Counted from the stretch's first letter, positions 8,633 to 17,938 are shown. The stretch is 64,000 nucleotides of DNA from CAZDAM01 sp964503595 (GCA_964503595.1 CAZDAM010000003.1:1-64000); one strand, 5' to 3'. A program made the numbers and translations. Notes: generated from the sequence alone by a model not told the origin.

Positions 8633-9769
8633 GTGATGGGTACAGCGCAGGGTGGGACAAAGAACCTGCTGATTCTGGCAGGAGAAGACTCCGGAGATCT
8701 ACACGGAGCCGAGCTTGTACGCGAGCTTTTGAAGCATCCGGGAATCCGTGTTTATGCTTACGGTGGGCAGCGCATGCAAAAGGCAGGGGCTCATCTTCTG
8801 AAAAATACGATGGATACCGCGGTTGTTGGCGTTTTTGAGGTTCTGAAAGCCTTGCCCCGCCTGTTAAGTCTGCAGAAAAGAATCCGCCAGTGGGTTGTGC
8901 AGAACCTGCCTCAGGCCGTGATCATGATTGATTATCCCGGATTTCATATGCGCCAGCTTTCCCATCTGGCTGGTCTGGTGTCGGTCTTTTATTATATTCC
9001 TCCCAAGGTCTGGGCCTGGAAGCCTGGCCGGGCCCGGCTTCTTCTTGAGCACTGCCGGAGGATTTACACGATTTTCCCTTTTGAGAACCGCTATTTCCCG
9101 GGGGAAAACACCCGTTATTTTGGCCATCCCCTGATGGATACAACCAGGCCCTCCATGAATAAAAACGAGTTTTTAAACCTCCTGGGCCTGAAGCCTTCGG
9201 AGCGTCTCGTGGGTCTTTTGCCGGGTTCAAGAAAAATGGAAGTCAGAACCATGCTTCCGGAATTTCTGAAAACGGCTGAGTCTCTTTCCCAGCGTCACCG
9301 GGATCTGGTCTTTGCCGTAGCCCGGCCGACGTCCATGCCGGAATCCTTTTATACCCAAATCAGAAAATCAAAGCTTCCGATTCGCCTGGTGGAGAATCAG
9401 TCTCTGGAACTTATCGGGGCCAGTCACCTGATTCTGGCGACATCGGGCACGGTGACTCTTGAGGCGGCAATTCTCAAGACTCCCATGCTGATCTGCAACA
9501 AAGTCCATCCGATCACCAAATTTGCTTTTGACAAGCTGGCCCAGACCAGGTGGGTTGGACTTCCCAACATCATTGCGGGAAGAGAAATCAGCCCTGAATT
9601 CCTGCAGCAGAAAATGAAGGCCGAGGAGCTTTTCACCTATGCGTCCCGTCTGCTTGCGGATGATGTTCTTTGGCAGCATCAGGTCGATGAGCTGGAAAAA
9701 GTCGTGAAGCGTCTGGGTGAGCCGGGAGTTGTTTCCAGAGTGGCTGGGGATATGGTGGCAAGCCTGTGA
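8633..9769 (+). CDS. lpxB: Lipid-A-disaccharide synthase LpxB
   Basis: LpxB joins lipid X and UDP-2,3-diacylglucosamine to make the lipid A disaccharide at the inner face of the inner membrane (glycosyltransferase family 19). The 378-residue product has the family N-terminus (LLILAGEDSGDLHGAELV), MIDYPGFHMRQ, the IPPKVWAWKPGR motif, GHPLMD, LLPGSRKMEV, and the nucleotide-binding HLILATSGTVTLEAA. The start is GTG 8633 right after the lpxI stop, with an in-frame ATG 3 nt later. Its last 4 nt overlap msbA. A divergent second copy lies downstream of msbA. Confidence 0.93.
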   Translation: MMGTAQGGTKNLLILAGEDSGDLHGAELVRELLKHPGIRVYAYGGQRMQKAGAHLLKNTMDTAVVGVFEVLKALPRLLSLQKRIRQWVVQNLPQAVIMIDYPGFHMRQLSHLAGLVSVFYYIPPKVWAWKPGRARLLLEHCRRIYTIFPFENRYFPGENTRYFGHPLMDTTRPSMNKNEFLNLLGLKPSERLVGLLPGSRKMEVRTMLPEFLKTAESLSQRHRDLVFAVARPTSMPESFYTQIRKSKLPIRLVENQSLELIGASHLILATSGTVTLEAAILKTPMLICNKVHPITKFAFDKLAQTRWVGLPNIIAGREISPEFLQQKMKAEELFTYASRLLADDVLWQHQVDELEKVVKRLGEPGVVSRVAGDMVASL

Positions 9770-11523
9770 GTGATCTCAAGCTTTTATGGCCCTATCTCAA
9801 GCGTTACTGGCCAGCCATGGTGGCCTCCCTGATTGGGGCTGCGATTGTGGCTTTGGCAACCACTGCCAATGCCGAGGTTCTCAAGCACCTTCTGGATAAG
9901 GTGCTGGTTCCACCGGATGCCGGAGATATCCAGGCCTACTATGCCTCCCAGGAAGCCAATCTCCTGTGGGTGACGGTCATGGCCGTGGTGGTGACTCTGA
10001 CCAAAGGTGGGGGAGATTTTCTGAAGTCCTACAGCCTAAGCTGGGTTCAGCAGAAGGCTGTCATGAATCTGCGCAAGGACTTTTTCTGTCACCTGCAGTC
10101 CTTGCCCATGAGGTTTTTTGCCACTTCCCGTACCGGGGATCTGATTTCCAGGCTGAATGCGGACATCATGGCGATTGAGAACCTGTTTCGTCAGTGCATC
10201 AACTCTTTGGCTGAGCCACTGGTCATTCTCTGCCTGATTTCCTATATGTTCTGGGTGCAGTGGAAGCTTGCTCTCCTGATTTTTGTGATTGTCCCGATTC
10301 TTGGAGTCGTGGTCCGGGCACTTTCCGTACGGTTGAGAAGGGCTGGAGAGCGTCTTCAGGCCAAAGCCGGAGATATTTCCGCCCTGGTTCAGGAAACTGT
10401 CACGGGGATTCGGATTATCAAGGCCTTTGGCTTTGAGAAGCGCCGCGAAGACTTCTTTGAGACTGAGCTTCAGGCCGGTTTCGGCCACTCCATGAAGGCG
10501 GTCAAGTATACGGCCCTGACCAGTCCGGCGGTAGAATTTGCAGATTCCATCGGGGTTGCCCTGATGCTCTATCTGGGTTCCAAATCCGTAATTGATGGAG
10601 TCATCAGCCCTGGGCAGCTGATTGCTTTTCTGACCTGTCTGGGGCTTCTGTTTCAGCCGCTCAAAAAAATCACTCAGGCGAATGCGCAGATTCAGGCCTC
10701 CCTTGGAGCCATTCGCCGTGTTTTTGAAATTCTGGAAGAGCCCAGGGAAATCGATTCTGGAACCCGAACAGTGGCAGATCCTTCCGGTGGGGTCATCCTG
10801 AATTTTGACAATATCTGCTTTGCCTATTCCGATGATAAGCCGGTTCTCAAACAGTTGACCTTTGAAGCTAGACCGGGCGAAACCATTGCCCTCGTTGGAC
10901 CTTCGGGGGCTGGAAAAACCACGGTTCTGGGCCTTTTGCCCCGCTTTATCCGGGAGGGGTCCGGTAAAATTCTGATCAACGGAGAAGAGGCAGACTCCTA
11001 TTCTTTGAAGTCTTTACGTTCCATCATGGGAATTGTACCTCAGGAAGTCGTCCTTTTTTCCGGAACGATTGCGGACAATGTGCGCATGGGTCGTCCAGAA
11101 GCAACGGATGAAGAGGTACGTGAGGCCTGTCGTATGGCCAATGCTCATGAATTCATCGAAAAACTTCCTGAAGAGTACAATTCAAGAGTCGCGGAAATGG
11201 GAGTTGGTCTGAGTGGAGGGCAGAGGCAGAGAATCGCCATTGCCAGAGCCCTGTTAAGGGATCCCGCCCTGCTTTTACTGGATGAAGCGACCTCGGCCCT
11301 GGATTCTCAATCCGAAACTCTCGTGCAGGAATCCTTGAAAACCCTTATGAAGGGGCGTACAACATTGGTAGTCGCTCATCGGATTACGACCATTCGTGAT
11401 GCGGACAGAATTTTAGTGATGGAACAGGGACAGCTGATTGATTCGGGAAGGCATGAAGAGCTTTTAGGCCGCTGCTCTCTATATGCAGAGCTTTGCCGGG
11501 GACTGAGTGAGGCATGCCCATGA
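9766..11523 (+). CDS. msbA: MsbA-type lipid A ABC exporter
   Basis: This 585-residue half-transporter has an N-terminal exporter membrane domain with about six segments (residues about 15-320) and a C-terminal ATPase domain. Walker A is GPSGAGKTT, the signature is LSGGQRQRIAIARAL and Walker B runs into LLLLDEATSALD, with the H-loop in VVAHRITT. In this setting, between two lpxB-like genes and before an acyltransferase, lipid A-core flipping from the inner to the outer leaflet is the most likely job. The GTG start overlaps the lpxB stop by 4 nt. General multidrug export cannot be excluded from sequence, but the operon argues for MsbA. Confidence 0.92.
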   Translation: MSDLKLLWPYLKRYWPAMVASLIGAAIVALATTANAEVLKHLLDKVLVPPDAGDIQAYYASQEANLLWVTVMAVVVTLTKGGGDFLKSYSLSWVQQKAVMNLRKDFFCHLQSLPMRFFATSRTGDLISRLNADIMAIENLFRQCINSLAEPLVILCLISYMFWVQWKLALLIFVIVPILGVVVRALSVRLRRAGERLQAKAGDISALVQETVTGIRIIKAFGFEKRREDFFETELQAGFGHSMKAVKYTALTSPAVEFADSIGVALMLYLGSKSVIDGVISPGQLIAFLTCLGLLFQPLKKITQANAQIQASLGAIRRVFEILEEPREIDSGTRTVADPSGGVILNFDNICFAYSDDKPVLKQLTFEARPGETIALVGPSGAGKTTVLGLLPRFIREGSGKILINGEEADSYSLKSLRSIMGIVPQEVVLFSGTIADNVRMGRPEATDEEVREACRMANAHEFIEKLPEEYNSRVAEMGVGLSGGQRQRIAIARALLRDPALLLLDEATSALDSQSETLVQESLKTLMKGRTTLVVAHRITTIRDADRILVMEQGQLIDSGRHEELLGRCSLYAELCRGLSEACP

Positions 11524-12683
11524 CGAAGCGTGTCTTTGTTTCTGCCGGAGAGTATTCGGGAAGTCTTTACATGGCTTCCATCTTAAGGCGTTTCCACGAG
11601 CTTCATCCGGAAGTGAAGTTTTTTGGGGTTGGTGGCAGTGAAATGCAGGAAGCCGGGGTGGAGCTTCTCTACAATTCGGATTCCTGGGGTTCGATTGGTC
11701 TGGTTGAGGCTGTCAAGCGCTGGCGCCTGATTCCGGTTAATTTTCATCTGCGCAGGATTCTGGAAAAAGAGAAGCCGGATCTGCTGCTTCTGGCGGATTA
11801 TCCGGGCTTCAATATGCCCCTGGTCCGTAAAGGTCAGGGACTTGGTATCAAAAGCGTTTATCTGTTCCCGCCCCGTAAATTTGCCCGTCGGGCCGAAGAT
11901 GTTGCGGAAGCAGCCAAAGCCATCACCAGAGTCGCGGCAGAGTTTGAGCCGACTTATACGGCCTATCTGAAGGCTGGAGCCCAGGTGGATTTTGTCGGCC
12001 ACCCCATGCTTGATATTCTGCCGCGGGAAGATCGGTACATGCTTAGGGAAAAGAATGGAATTCAGGCAGATGAAAAACTGGTTCTTGTCATGCCAGGAAG
12101 CCGGGCCCAGGAAGTTTCCATGCTCTTGCCCGAGTTTGCCGGAACCCTGCCCCTGATTCATTCTAAAGTTCCAAAAGTCCGCTTTGTGATGCTGGGTGCC
12201 TCCAATTTTGAGAAGGACTCCTGCATTTGCGAATGTCTCAAGGCTTTTTGTGAGCGCCAGAGACAAGCGGGTCTTAATATTGAACTGGTCTTTGAAAACC
12301 GTTTTCACTGGATGCAGCAGGCTGACTTTGCCCTGGTGAGCTCAGGAACGGCGACAATGGAACTTCTTGTTTATGGGGTTCCCATGATCATCTGCTACAG
12401 GGTTTCTCTTTTGACCGAAGTTCTGGCCCGCGCTCTGACCCGCGAACTTCCGGACAATATCGGGCTTCCCAATCTTCTGGCCGGAAAGCGGATTGTGCCG
12501 GAATTCATTCAGCGTCAGGCAACTCCTGAGGTCATGGCCAAGGCTGCAATCGAACTTTTATTGAGCCAGGAGATTCAGGATCAGATGCGCCTGGAGTTTG
12601 AGGATATTCGGGCCAAACTGGGTGGAACGGGGAGTATCGATCGTTTGTGCCGGGTACTGGCAGAAGAGCTTGGCTTGCGTTAG
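11520..12683 (+). CDS. Second LpxB-like glycosyltransferase, divergent paralogue
   Basis: The 387-residue product belongs to the LpxB family: FVSAGEYSGSLYMASIL at the N-terminus, LLADYPGFNMPLV, GHPMLDIL, VMPGSRAQEV and FALVSSGTATMELL. It differs where the canonical enzyme has its P-x-V-W-A-W motif: here the sequence is FPPRKFARRAEDV. So the fold is kept but acceptor or donor handling may have changed. It could glycosylate another lipid, tune LpxB, or be a lipid-A-disaccharide-synthase-related protein of unknown role. I use the ATG at 11520, which gives a 4-nt ATGA overlap with msbA; an ATG at 11514 is also in frame. It is followed after 8 nt by an acyltransferase gene. Confidence 0.8.
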   Translation: MTKRVFVSAGEYSGSLYMASILRRFHELHPEVKFFGVGGSEMQEAGVELLYNSDSWGSIGLVEAVKRWRLIPVNFHLRRILEKEKPDLLLLADYPGFNMPLVRKGQGLGIKSVYLFPPRKFARRAEDVAEAAKAITRVAAEFEPTYTAYLKAGAQVDFVGHPMLDILPREDRYMLREKNGIQADEKLVLVMPGSRAQEVSMLLPEFAGTLPLIHSKVPKVRFVMLGASNFEKDSCICECLKAFCERQRQAGLNIELVFENRFHWMQQADFALVSSGTATMELLVYGVPMIICYRVSLLTEVLARALTRELPDNIGLPNLLAGKRIVPEFIQRQATPEVMAKAAIELLLSQEIQDQMRLEFEDIRAKLGGTGSIDRLCRVLAEELGLR

Positions 12684-12691
12684 CGGGTGCT

Positions 12692-13693
12692 GTGAAACTT
12701 CAGGCGTTCCTGATCTCCGGTTTGTATCTTCTGGCGAGATTCGTGATTCGTCTGTTTCCCCGAAAGCTCTGGTTGAGGCTTTTCGGCTTTGTGGCCTGGA
12801 TTCTTGGCTCCTTCCCGCTGGGACCGGCCCATAAAACGCTGAATGTGATTCAATCACGCCGTAAGGCCTTGGGGATGCCACTTCTGAATACAAGAAAAGT
12901 ACTTCGTATCAATATCTTCTATCTTTTCAAGAATTTCGTGGACTTCTTTCATCTGTTGGATGGACCACCGCAGAAATTCATGAGTCTGGTGCATTGTTCA
13001 TCAGAAGAGCTGGTCAGGCTTCATCAGTACAGGGACAGCCAGAAAGGAACTCTGGTCTGGTCTCCTCACTGGGGAAACTGGGAAGCCGGAGCCATTTTTA
13101 TGGCAGTGAATGACTGCCCATTGGGCTCCCTTTATTTTGAGCAGATTGATAAGGGTCTTAATGGCCGGATCAATCAGGTGCGCCAGAATGTCGGAACCCG
13201 GCTATTTCACCAGCGAAAGGGGCTCCGCCAGGCAGTGGAGTTTCTGAAGTCCGGGGGGTTTTTATGTATTCTGGGAGATCAGGATGGAACCAGGGCGGGC
13301 TGCTTTCTGGAATTCTGTGGCCTGCTCTGCTCTTTCCCAAGAGCTTCGGAGCTGTTTCTGAAAAAATCCGATGCGGCTTTTGTGCCCGTTTACTGTGCCC
13401 ATCGGGGTGATGCCTATGAATTCCGTGTTTTCCCGGAAATTCCCTTTAGTCAGGAAGAACTCAGGGAAAGCCCCCAGACCTTTCATCGCAGAATTGCCAT
13501 TCTTCTGGAAACCATGGTGCTTGAGGAGCCCGAGCAGTGGCTGCTCTTCTACGACCGTTTCAAATTCCGGCACAACTCCCGTTTGCAGGAATGGGGCATT
13601 GAGGATTTCTGTCGCAGTTCGTTTCAGAAAGCCTGGAAAGGTGAAATCCCTCCTAAAGTCTCCGAGCCCTACCAAAGCGGGAGGATTGGCTAG
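12692..13693 (+). CDS. Lysophospholipid/lipid A acyltransferase (LpxL/HtrB family)
   Basis: This family transfers secondary acyl chains to Kdo2-lipid A at the inner membrane. The 333-residue product begins with a hydrophobic segment (LISGLYLLARFVIRLF) and has the catalytic H-x4-E motif in SPHWGNWEAG at about residue 118. Later come LGDQDGT and a C-terminal EQWLLFYDRFKF, which matches the usual P-E-Q-W-x-W-x-H region. I chose GTG 12692, 8 nt after the preceding stop; an ATG at 12647 would overlap the LpxB-like gene by 37 nt. It is the last gene of the lipid A run. Which acyl position it serves cannot be told. Confidence 0.85.
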   Translation: MKLQAFLISGLYLLARFVIRLFPRKLWLRLFGFVAWILGSFPLGPAHKTLNVIQSRRKALGMPLLNTRKVLRINIFYLFKNFVDFFHLLDGPPQKFMSLVHCSSEELVRLHQYRDSQKGTLVWSPHWGNWEAGAIFMAVNDCPLGSLYFEQIDKGLNGRINQVRQNVGTRLFHQRKGLRQAVEFLKSGGFLCILGDQDGTRAGCFLEFCGLLCSFPRASELFLKKSDAAFVPVYCAHRGDAYEFRVFPEIPFSQEELRESPQTFHRRIAILLETMVLEEPEQWLLFYDRFKFRHNSRLQEWGIEDFCRSSFQKAWKGEIPPKVSEPYQSGRIG

Positions 13694-13920
13694 AGCACTG
13701 ATCCGATCCGGATTTTCAAGATAAATGGCTATATAGCCTTCCCCACCGGCTTAAGGGCAGCGCTCCATATAAAGAAGAGAATCAGATAATGATTGAAACG
13801 TCTGAGGCTGACACCCTCTCCCCAGGTCTGAAAAACTGAATATCCCCGTCTTTTTAGCAGGGGTTCATAGAATTTTCTGGAAACCTTCAGATCAGCAACA
13901 TAGACTTCGGTGTGATGTAC
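13685..13920 (-). pseudogene. Remnant of a VOC/glyoxalase-family gene
   Basis: On the minus strand, 13920 down to 13729 reads 63 codons beginning VHHTEVYVADLKVSRKFYEP and continuing with GEGVSLRRFN, then a TAG. This is the N-terminal half-module of a vicinal oxygen chelate (glyoxalase) protein, with the usual metal-ligand histidine near the start and the F-Y pair in the first helix. After a frameshift near 13742 another frame reads EGYIAIYLENPDRI, which resembles the end of a VOC module. There is no start codon at the expected place (GTA, preceded by an in-frame TAG 27 nt upstream). The middle of the domain is missing. It is decayed and probably not functional. Confidence 0.6.
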
Positions 13921-14083
13921 CGTCCCGGACGCATAGTACTAGGCTGAAACACTTCTGATATGCTGGGTGATGGAGCTTTTCAAGGATTCCGGGTCTGACT
14001 GGAGTCTGCCCTGGAATCAAAAGCGATCGGGGGGACGAAAAACATCACATCCTCCTTCTACATGGGTAAAGAGAGGGGTAAAG

Positions 14084-15049
14084 GTGCCAAGAGTTGCAAT
14101 TATCGGAGCCGGTCTGAGTGGTTCTGTTCTGGCCGGTCGCCTGAGTCAGGCAGGAATTGTGGCTGATGTATTTGAGAAGTCACGGGGAGCCGGGGGGAGG
14201 CTTTCTACCAGACGGACGGACTCAGGCAGGGTCAATCATGGAGCCGGTTTTGTGCATGCCCATGATCCCGGTTTTCGTGATTTCCTTGCTCGTCAGGAAG
14301 GAATGCTCTGCCTTGAACCTGAAAGTGTACGCATCCGCTCAGGCTTTGGGGTTGTTTCTCAGGGAGAAGGCAGGCAGACATCCCGATTCTGTCATCCGGA
14401 AGGGATGAATCATTTATGCCGTAACCTGCTTGTGAATAGCAGCTTGAAAACGGAAAGCAAGGTGACTTCCGTGAAGAAAAAACTGCTTCGTGGCATTGAG
14501 TTGTATTCCAGTGAAGTGTCTCTGGGATTCTATGATTGGGTTGTTACAACCTGCCCACCGGCTCAGGCAGCCGAGATTCTAGGAGGTGTGGCCAGCTTTT
14601 CCCGAGCCATTGCGAGTCAGGAATTTCTCCCGGCCTGGGTTCTGGTGACTTTTCCGAAGAAAGAGGATCTTCCGGGATGGGATTTTGCCGAAGTCGATGA
14701 TTCTCCGATCTATCAGATTGAAATCCAGAAATTTGCGGATTCCGTAGCCCTGAAAGCCACAGCTGCGGTGGATTTCTCCCGAAAATATCTGGATTCTGAA
14801 CCCGAAGCGATTGAGAGTGAACTTCGTCTGGCCCTGGAAGCAATTCTTGGAAGAAAGATCGAGGAGTCCGGATTTTGTCATCGCTGGCGCTATGCCCGTC
14901 CAGCTACGCGTAATGAAGAAGGTTTTTATCGGGATGGCAGGGTTCTGGCCATAGGGGACTGGTGCCGGAACGGTTCTTCCGAGGATGCGTTTTTGAGTGC
15001 GAATCAGGCAGCGGATCATATGCTGAAGAAGATGGGGAGACTGTTTTGA
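14084..15049 (+). CDS. FAD-dependent oxidoreductase, renalase-like
   Basis: The 321-residue product starts with a dinucleotide-binding Rossmann motif, VAIIGAGLSGSVLAGRL, followed by the flavin-family FEKSRGAGGRLSTRR and later NHGAGFVHAHD. Near the C-terminus WRYARPA and LAIGDWCRNGSSEDAFLSA resemble the FAD-binding end of renalase-like amine-oxidase-fold proteins. Its substrate is unknown. I chose GTG 14084, preceded by GAGAGGGG; the frame is open back to 13967 but the extra 39 residues have no family match. It overlaps pdxA by 4 nt, so the two are probably co-translated. The 390 bp upstream hold only the VOC remnant and no other gene. Confidence 0.8.
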   Translation: MPRVAIIGAGLSGSVLAGRLSQAGIVADVFEKSRGAGGRLSTRRTDSGRVNHGAGFVHAHDPGFRDFLARQEGMLCLEPESVRIRSGFGVVSQGEGRQTSRFCHPEGMNHLCRNLLVNSSLKTESKVTSVKKKLLRGIELYSSEVSLGFYDWVVTTCPPAQAAEILGGVASFSRAIASQEFLPAWVLVTFPKKEDLPGWDFAEVDDSPIYQIEIQKFADSVALKATAAVDFSRKYLDSEPEAIESELRLALEAILGRKIEESGFCHRWRYARPATRNEEGFYRDGRVLAIGDWCRNGSSEDAFLSANQAADHMLKKMGRLF

Positions 15050-15966
15050 AGCCTGTCATTGGGATTACGCTTGGGGACCCGGCCGGCATTGGTCCGGAAA
15101 TTGTTGCCAGGGCTCTTGAGAATCTTCTGGATAAAATGTCTTCCAGGATTCTGATTCTGGGTCATCCAGGGCTCTTGCCAGACAGGTATCGTCCTCTCTG
15201 TCATAGCAAGGTGGACTGGGATGAAGAAATCCGGATTGGTGAGGAGAGTCCGGCTTCCGGCAGGATGGCCTGGAGCTGGCTTCAGGAATCTGTTCAGATG
15301 GCCAGGGACGGCAAGATTCAGGGCATTGTCAATGGCCCGGTCAGCAAGAAGGCGATTGCCTTTCATATTTCCGGATTTGTCGGTCAGACCGGCTTCTATG
15401 CCGAGGAGCTGGGTACAGAAAAGCCGGTTCTGATGTCCTTTTGGGGAAAGCGGATGAATCTCTGTCTTCTGACCCATCACATCCCCCTGAATCGGGTTTC
15501 CGATGAGATTCAGAAGCTTCCTCTTGTGGAGATGTTCAGAACGGGGATGGAGGGGTTTGAGGCTCTTCTGGGTTCTTCCATTCAGGCCGTAGTGGCAGGA
15601 GTCAATCCGCATGCCGGCGAGGGGGGTCTTCTGGATTGTGGCACGGATCGGGAAATTGCCCGAGCGGTTCAGACCTGCCAGCAGCAGGGTTACGCAATTG
15701 AGGGACCACTTCCGGGTGACACTCTTTTCACACCTCAGGCACTGAAGCGTTTCAACCTGATCTTCGCGGCCCATCACGATCAGGGGCTGGCGCCTTTCAA
15801 GGCCATGCATCCCTTTGAGGGACTGGGTATCAGCATCGGCCTCTCTGTTCCCAGAATGACGGTGGACCACGGAACTGCCTTTGAGCTGGCTGGCAAGGGA
15901 ATTGCCTCTTCGCAGTCCATGGAGGATGCTTTATGGATGATGGATCAGATGCTGATGAGAAGATGA
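15046..15966 (+). CDS. pdxA: 4-hydroxythreonine-4-phosphate dehydrogenase
   Basis: PdxA oxidises 4-phosphohydroxy-L-threonine in the DXP-dependent pathway to pyridoxal 5'-phosphate. The 306-residue product has the family start VIGITLGDPAGIGPEI, the VNGPVSKKA segment, the metal-binding histidines in LLTHHIPL and FAAHHDQGLAPFKA, and the GVNPHAGEGG motif. The start is TTG 15046 inside the TTGA overlap with the preceding oxidoreductase; an ATG at 14962 in the same frame is far inside that gene and less likely. Its stop lies 2 nt from the stop of the convergent ClC gene. Confidence 0.94.
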   Translation: MKPVIGITLGDPAGIGPEIVARALENLLDKMSSRILILGHPGLLPDRYRPLCHSKVDWDEEIRIGEESPASGRMAWSWLQESVQMARDGKIQGIVNGPVSKKAIAFHISGFVGQTGFYAEELGTEKPVLMSFWGKRMNLCLLTHHIPLNRVSDEIQKLPLVEMFRTGMEGFEALLGSSIQAVVAGVNPHAGEGGLLDCGTDREIARAVQTCQQQGYAIEGPLPGDTLFTPQALKRFNLIFAAHHDQGLAPFKAMHPFEGLGISIGLSVPRMTVDHGTAFELAGKGIASSQSMEDALWMMDQMLMRR

Positions 15967-15968
15967 AC

Positions 15969-17726
15969 TCAGCCGTGCTGCACGGATTTGTGGTGCAGAG
16001 CTTTTCGATAGGATCGCATGATGTCTTTCTTGAAGACGAGTCCGGAGAAGCGCCCCTGGCGGTCCAGAACTCTCAGATATTTGACTTCTTCCATTAGAAA
16101 CCGGTCGTGGGCCACCAGAATGGGGTCATCCTCACAGACAGATTCATCATTGATGACCATGGCCTCGCTGGCCGTGCACCTCAGTCCCTTCTTGGCGTCC
16201 AGAATAAAGGGAGTCAGATCGTAATGGGTGATGGTGCCGACTCGTCCGGTGGATTCATCCTCGACGATCAGATAACCATCCTTGGTCTGGTTCAGCCTGG
16301 TCAGAACCTGAAAAAGGGGCAGGTCGCCCCTTACCCGATCAAAGGCTTTCTCCATCAGATCCCGGACGTGATAGGTCCTCAGGATATCCAGATCGTGTCC
16401 GTCCTTGAGGTGAATCCCTTTTTCCCAGAGTTTGATGGAGTAGATGGATAGCTCATAGATGCTGCGGGCAGCAATGACGGCGGAGATGCTGCCGGCCATC
16501 AGGGGTAGAATGATGGTGTACTGATGGGACATTTCACAAAGAACCAGAATCGCGGCAATCGGGCCATGAGTGGTTCCGGAAACGAAGGCGGCCATACCGA
16601 CCATGACATAGATTTCCAGTTCGGCGACCGGGAGATAGGGGCTCAGAAAACCGTGGAGGGCGGCACCGGTAATGGCACCCATGACAAGGGATGGAAAGAA
16701 TACGCCGCCAGAGCCGCCGGAACCCAGGGTGATGGAAGTGCAAAGAATCTTGAGAAGAAGCCAGACAATCAGAAGAGCTACCGGAACGGCAGGTTCATGC
16801 AGAAGCTGGTGCATGATGAGTTCGCCAGGTCCGGCCATATTGCCGAACTGAAGAACAATGCACCCAAAGATGAGACCACCCAGAGCCGGTTTGAGCCAGT
16901 CGGGAATCCGAATCGAGGCAAAGGCTTTTTCGACAACGCTTAAGGTGCGGATGAAGAGAACGGAGCATGCTCCACAGAGAACTCCCAAAAGGCCGAACAG
17001 GGCAACATCAAGCAGGGTTTCGTGATATTCGACCCCGATATGAAGCAATGGCTGATTGCCCCCCATACGGTGAAAGGTCACCGCTGAGATGACGGATGCG
17101 ACAATGATGGGAGTGAAGGTATTCGGGGCAAAGGTACCCAGGATCACTTCCAGAGAGAAAAGAACCCCCCCGATGGGGGCATTGAAGGTTGCGGCAATTC
17201 CAGCCGCTGCTCCACAGCCTACGAGGATTTTGATGGCATTGGCCGGAATCTTCAGAAACTGCCCGAGTCCGGAACCCAGGGAGGATCCGATCTGGACAAT
17301 GGGCCCTTCCATTCCGGCTGAGCCCAGAGAACCAAGGGTCATAATGGTTGCCATGAGCTTGGCAGCCGCAATTCTTAAACGGATTACACCGCCCTTCATC
17401 AAAACGGCATAGATCACTTCAGGAATTCCATGGCCCTTGGCTTCACGGGCAAAGGTGTAGACAATCATTCCGCAGATCAGGCCACCGATGGCCGGAATCA
17501 AAGGAAACAGCCAGGCGGGCTGACTCTGCTGAAGGGAGACGGAAAATTCCTGCAGGGTATGAATTCCAGTCTTGAAGACCCAGGCACCAAGAGCAGTGGT
17601 GTAGCCAATCAGGGCGGCAAGGACAACCAGAAAATAATGGCTTGGAATGTGCAGACGGCGAAACAGGAGGTGAATGAACACCCGGAATGTTTTCATGCGT
17701 CTGGAATGGGCCATAACAGGGGTCAT
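15969..17726 (-). CDS. ClC-family chloride channel/transporter with CBS domains
   Basis: The 585-residue protein has the ClC membrane core at about residues 20-440 and two CBS motifs after it (about 460-580). Characteristic stretches are GHGIPEV (in place of the usual GSGIP), GMEGPIVQIGSSLGSGLG with the gating glutamate kept, GCGAAAGIAATFNAPIGG, and TLGSGGSGGVFFPSLV. It moves chloride or another small anion across the inner membrane, as a channel or H+-coupled exchanger; sequence alone does not decide which. Downstream CBS pairs often sense adenine nucleotides. ATGs at 17726, 17714 and 17696 are all possible starts, and none has a strong ribosome site. It is convergent with pdxA and divergent from tRNA-Gly. 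Confidence 0.9.
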   Translation of the reverse strand: MTPVMAHSRRMKTFRVFIHLLFRRLHIPSHYFLVVLAALIGYTTALGAWVFKTGIHTLQEFSVSLQQSQPAWLFPLIPAIGGLICGMIVYTFAREAKGHGIPEVIYAVLMKGGVIRLRIAAAKLMATIMTLGSLGSAGMEGPIVQIGSSLGSGLGQFLKIPANAIKILVGCGAAAGIAATFNAPIGGVLFSLEVILGTFAPNTFTPIIVASVISAVTFHRMGGNQPLLHIGVEYHETLLDVALFGLLGVLCGACSVLFIRTLSVVEKAFASIRIPDWLKPALGGLIFGCIVLQFGNMAGPGELIMHQLLHEPAVPVALLIVWLLLKILCTSITLGSGGSGGVFFPSLVMGAITGAALHGFLSPYLPVAELEIYVMVGMAAFVSGTTHGPIAAILVLCEMSHQYTIILPLMAGSISAVIAARSIYELSIYSIKLWEKGIHLKDGHDLDILRTYHVRDLMEKAFDRVRGDLPLFQVLTRLNQTKDGYLIVEDESTGRVGTITHYDLTPFILDAKKGLRCTASEAMVINDESVCEDDPILVAHDRFLMEEVKYLRVLDRQGRFSGLVFKKDIMRSYRKALHHKSVQHG

Positions 17727-17781
17727 TCTACAGGGTATATCTCAACCATCAAGTACAATTTCTGATGGGTGTAAAAAAAGC

Positions 17782-17810
17782 TTGCGAAAAGAAGAAGTCT
17801 TCTGTATTAT
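17782..17810 (+). promoter_or_regulatory. Predicted sigma70-type promoter for tRNA-Gly
   Basis: TTGCGA at 17782-17787 and TATTAT at 17805-17810 are 17 bp apart, and the tRNA begins 13 nt after the -10 element. Confidence 0.65.
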
Positions 17811-17822
17811 CGACCTCCTGAT

Positions 17823-17894
17823 GCGAAAGTAGCGCAGTGGTAGCGCATCTCGTTGCCAACGAGAGGGTCGTGGGTTCAAATCCCATCTTTCGCT
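17823..17894 (+). tRNA. tRNA-Gly(GCC)
   Basis: The 72-nt sequence folds as a cloverleaf: acceptor arms GCGAAAG (17823-17829) and CTTTCGC (17887-17893), discriminator T, D-arm AGCGCAGTGGTAGCGC, and anticodon stem TCTCG/CGAGA around loop TTGCCAA with anticodon GCC. The T-arm carries GTTCAAAT. The 3' CCA is not encoded. A promoter lies just upstream and a terminator just downstream, so it is a single-gene unit. Confidence 0.96.
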
Positions 17895-17902
17895 TGCAAA
17901 CG

Positions 17903-17938
17903 CCCGCTGAATCCTAAAGGTTTGGCGGGTATTTTTTT
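17903..17938 (+). terminator. Rho-independent terminator after tRNA-Gly
   Basis: CCCGC near 17903-17907 pairs with GCGGG at 17925-17929, with an imperfect inner stem, and is followed by a seven-T run at 17932-17938. Confidence 0.7.
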
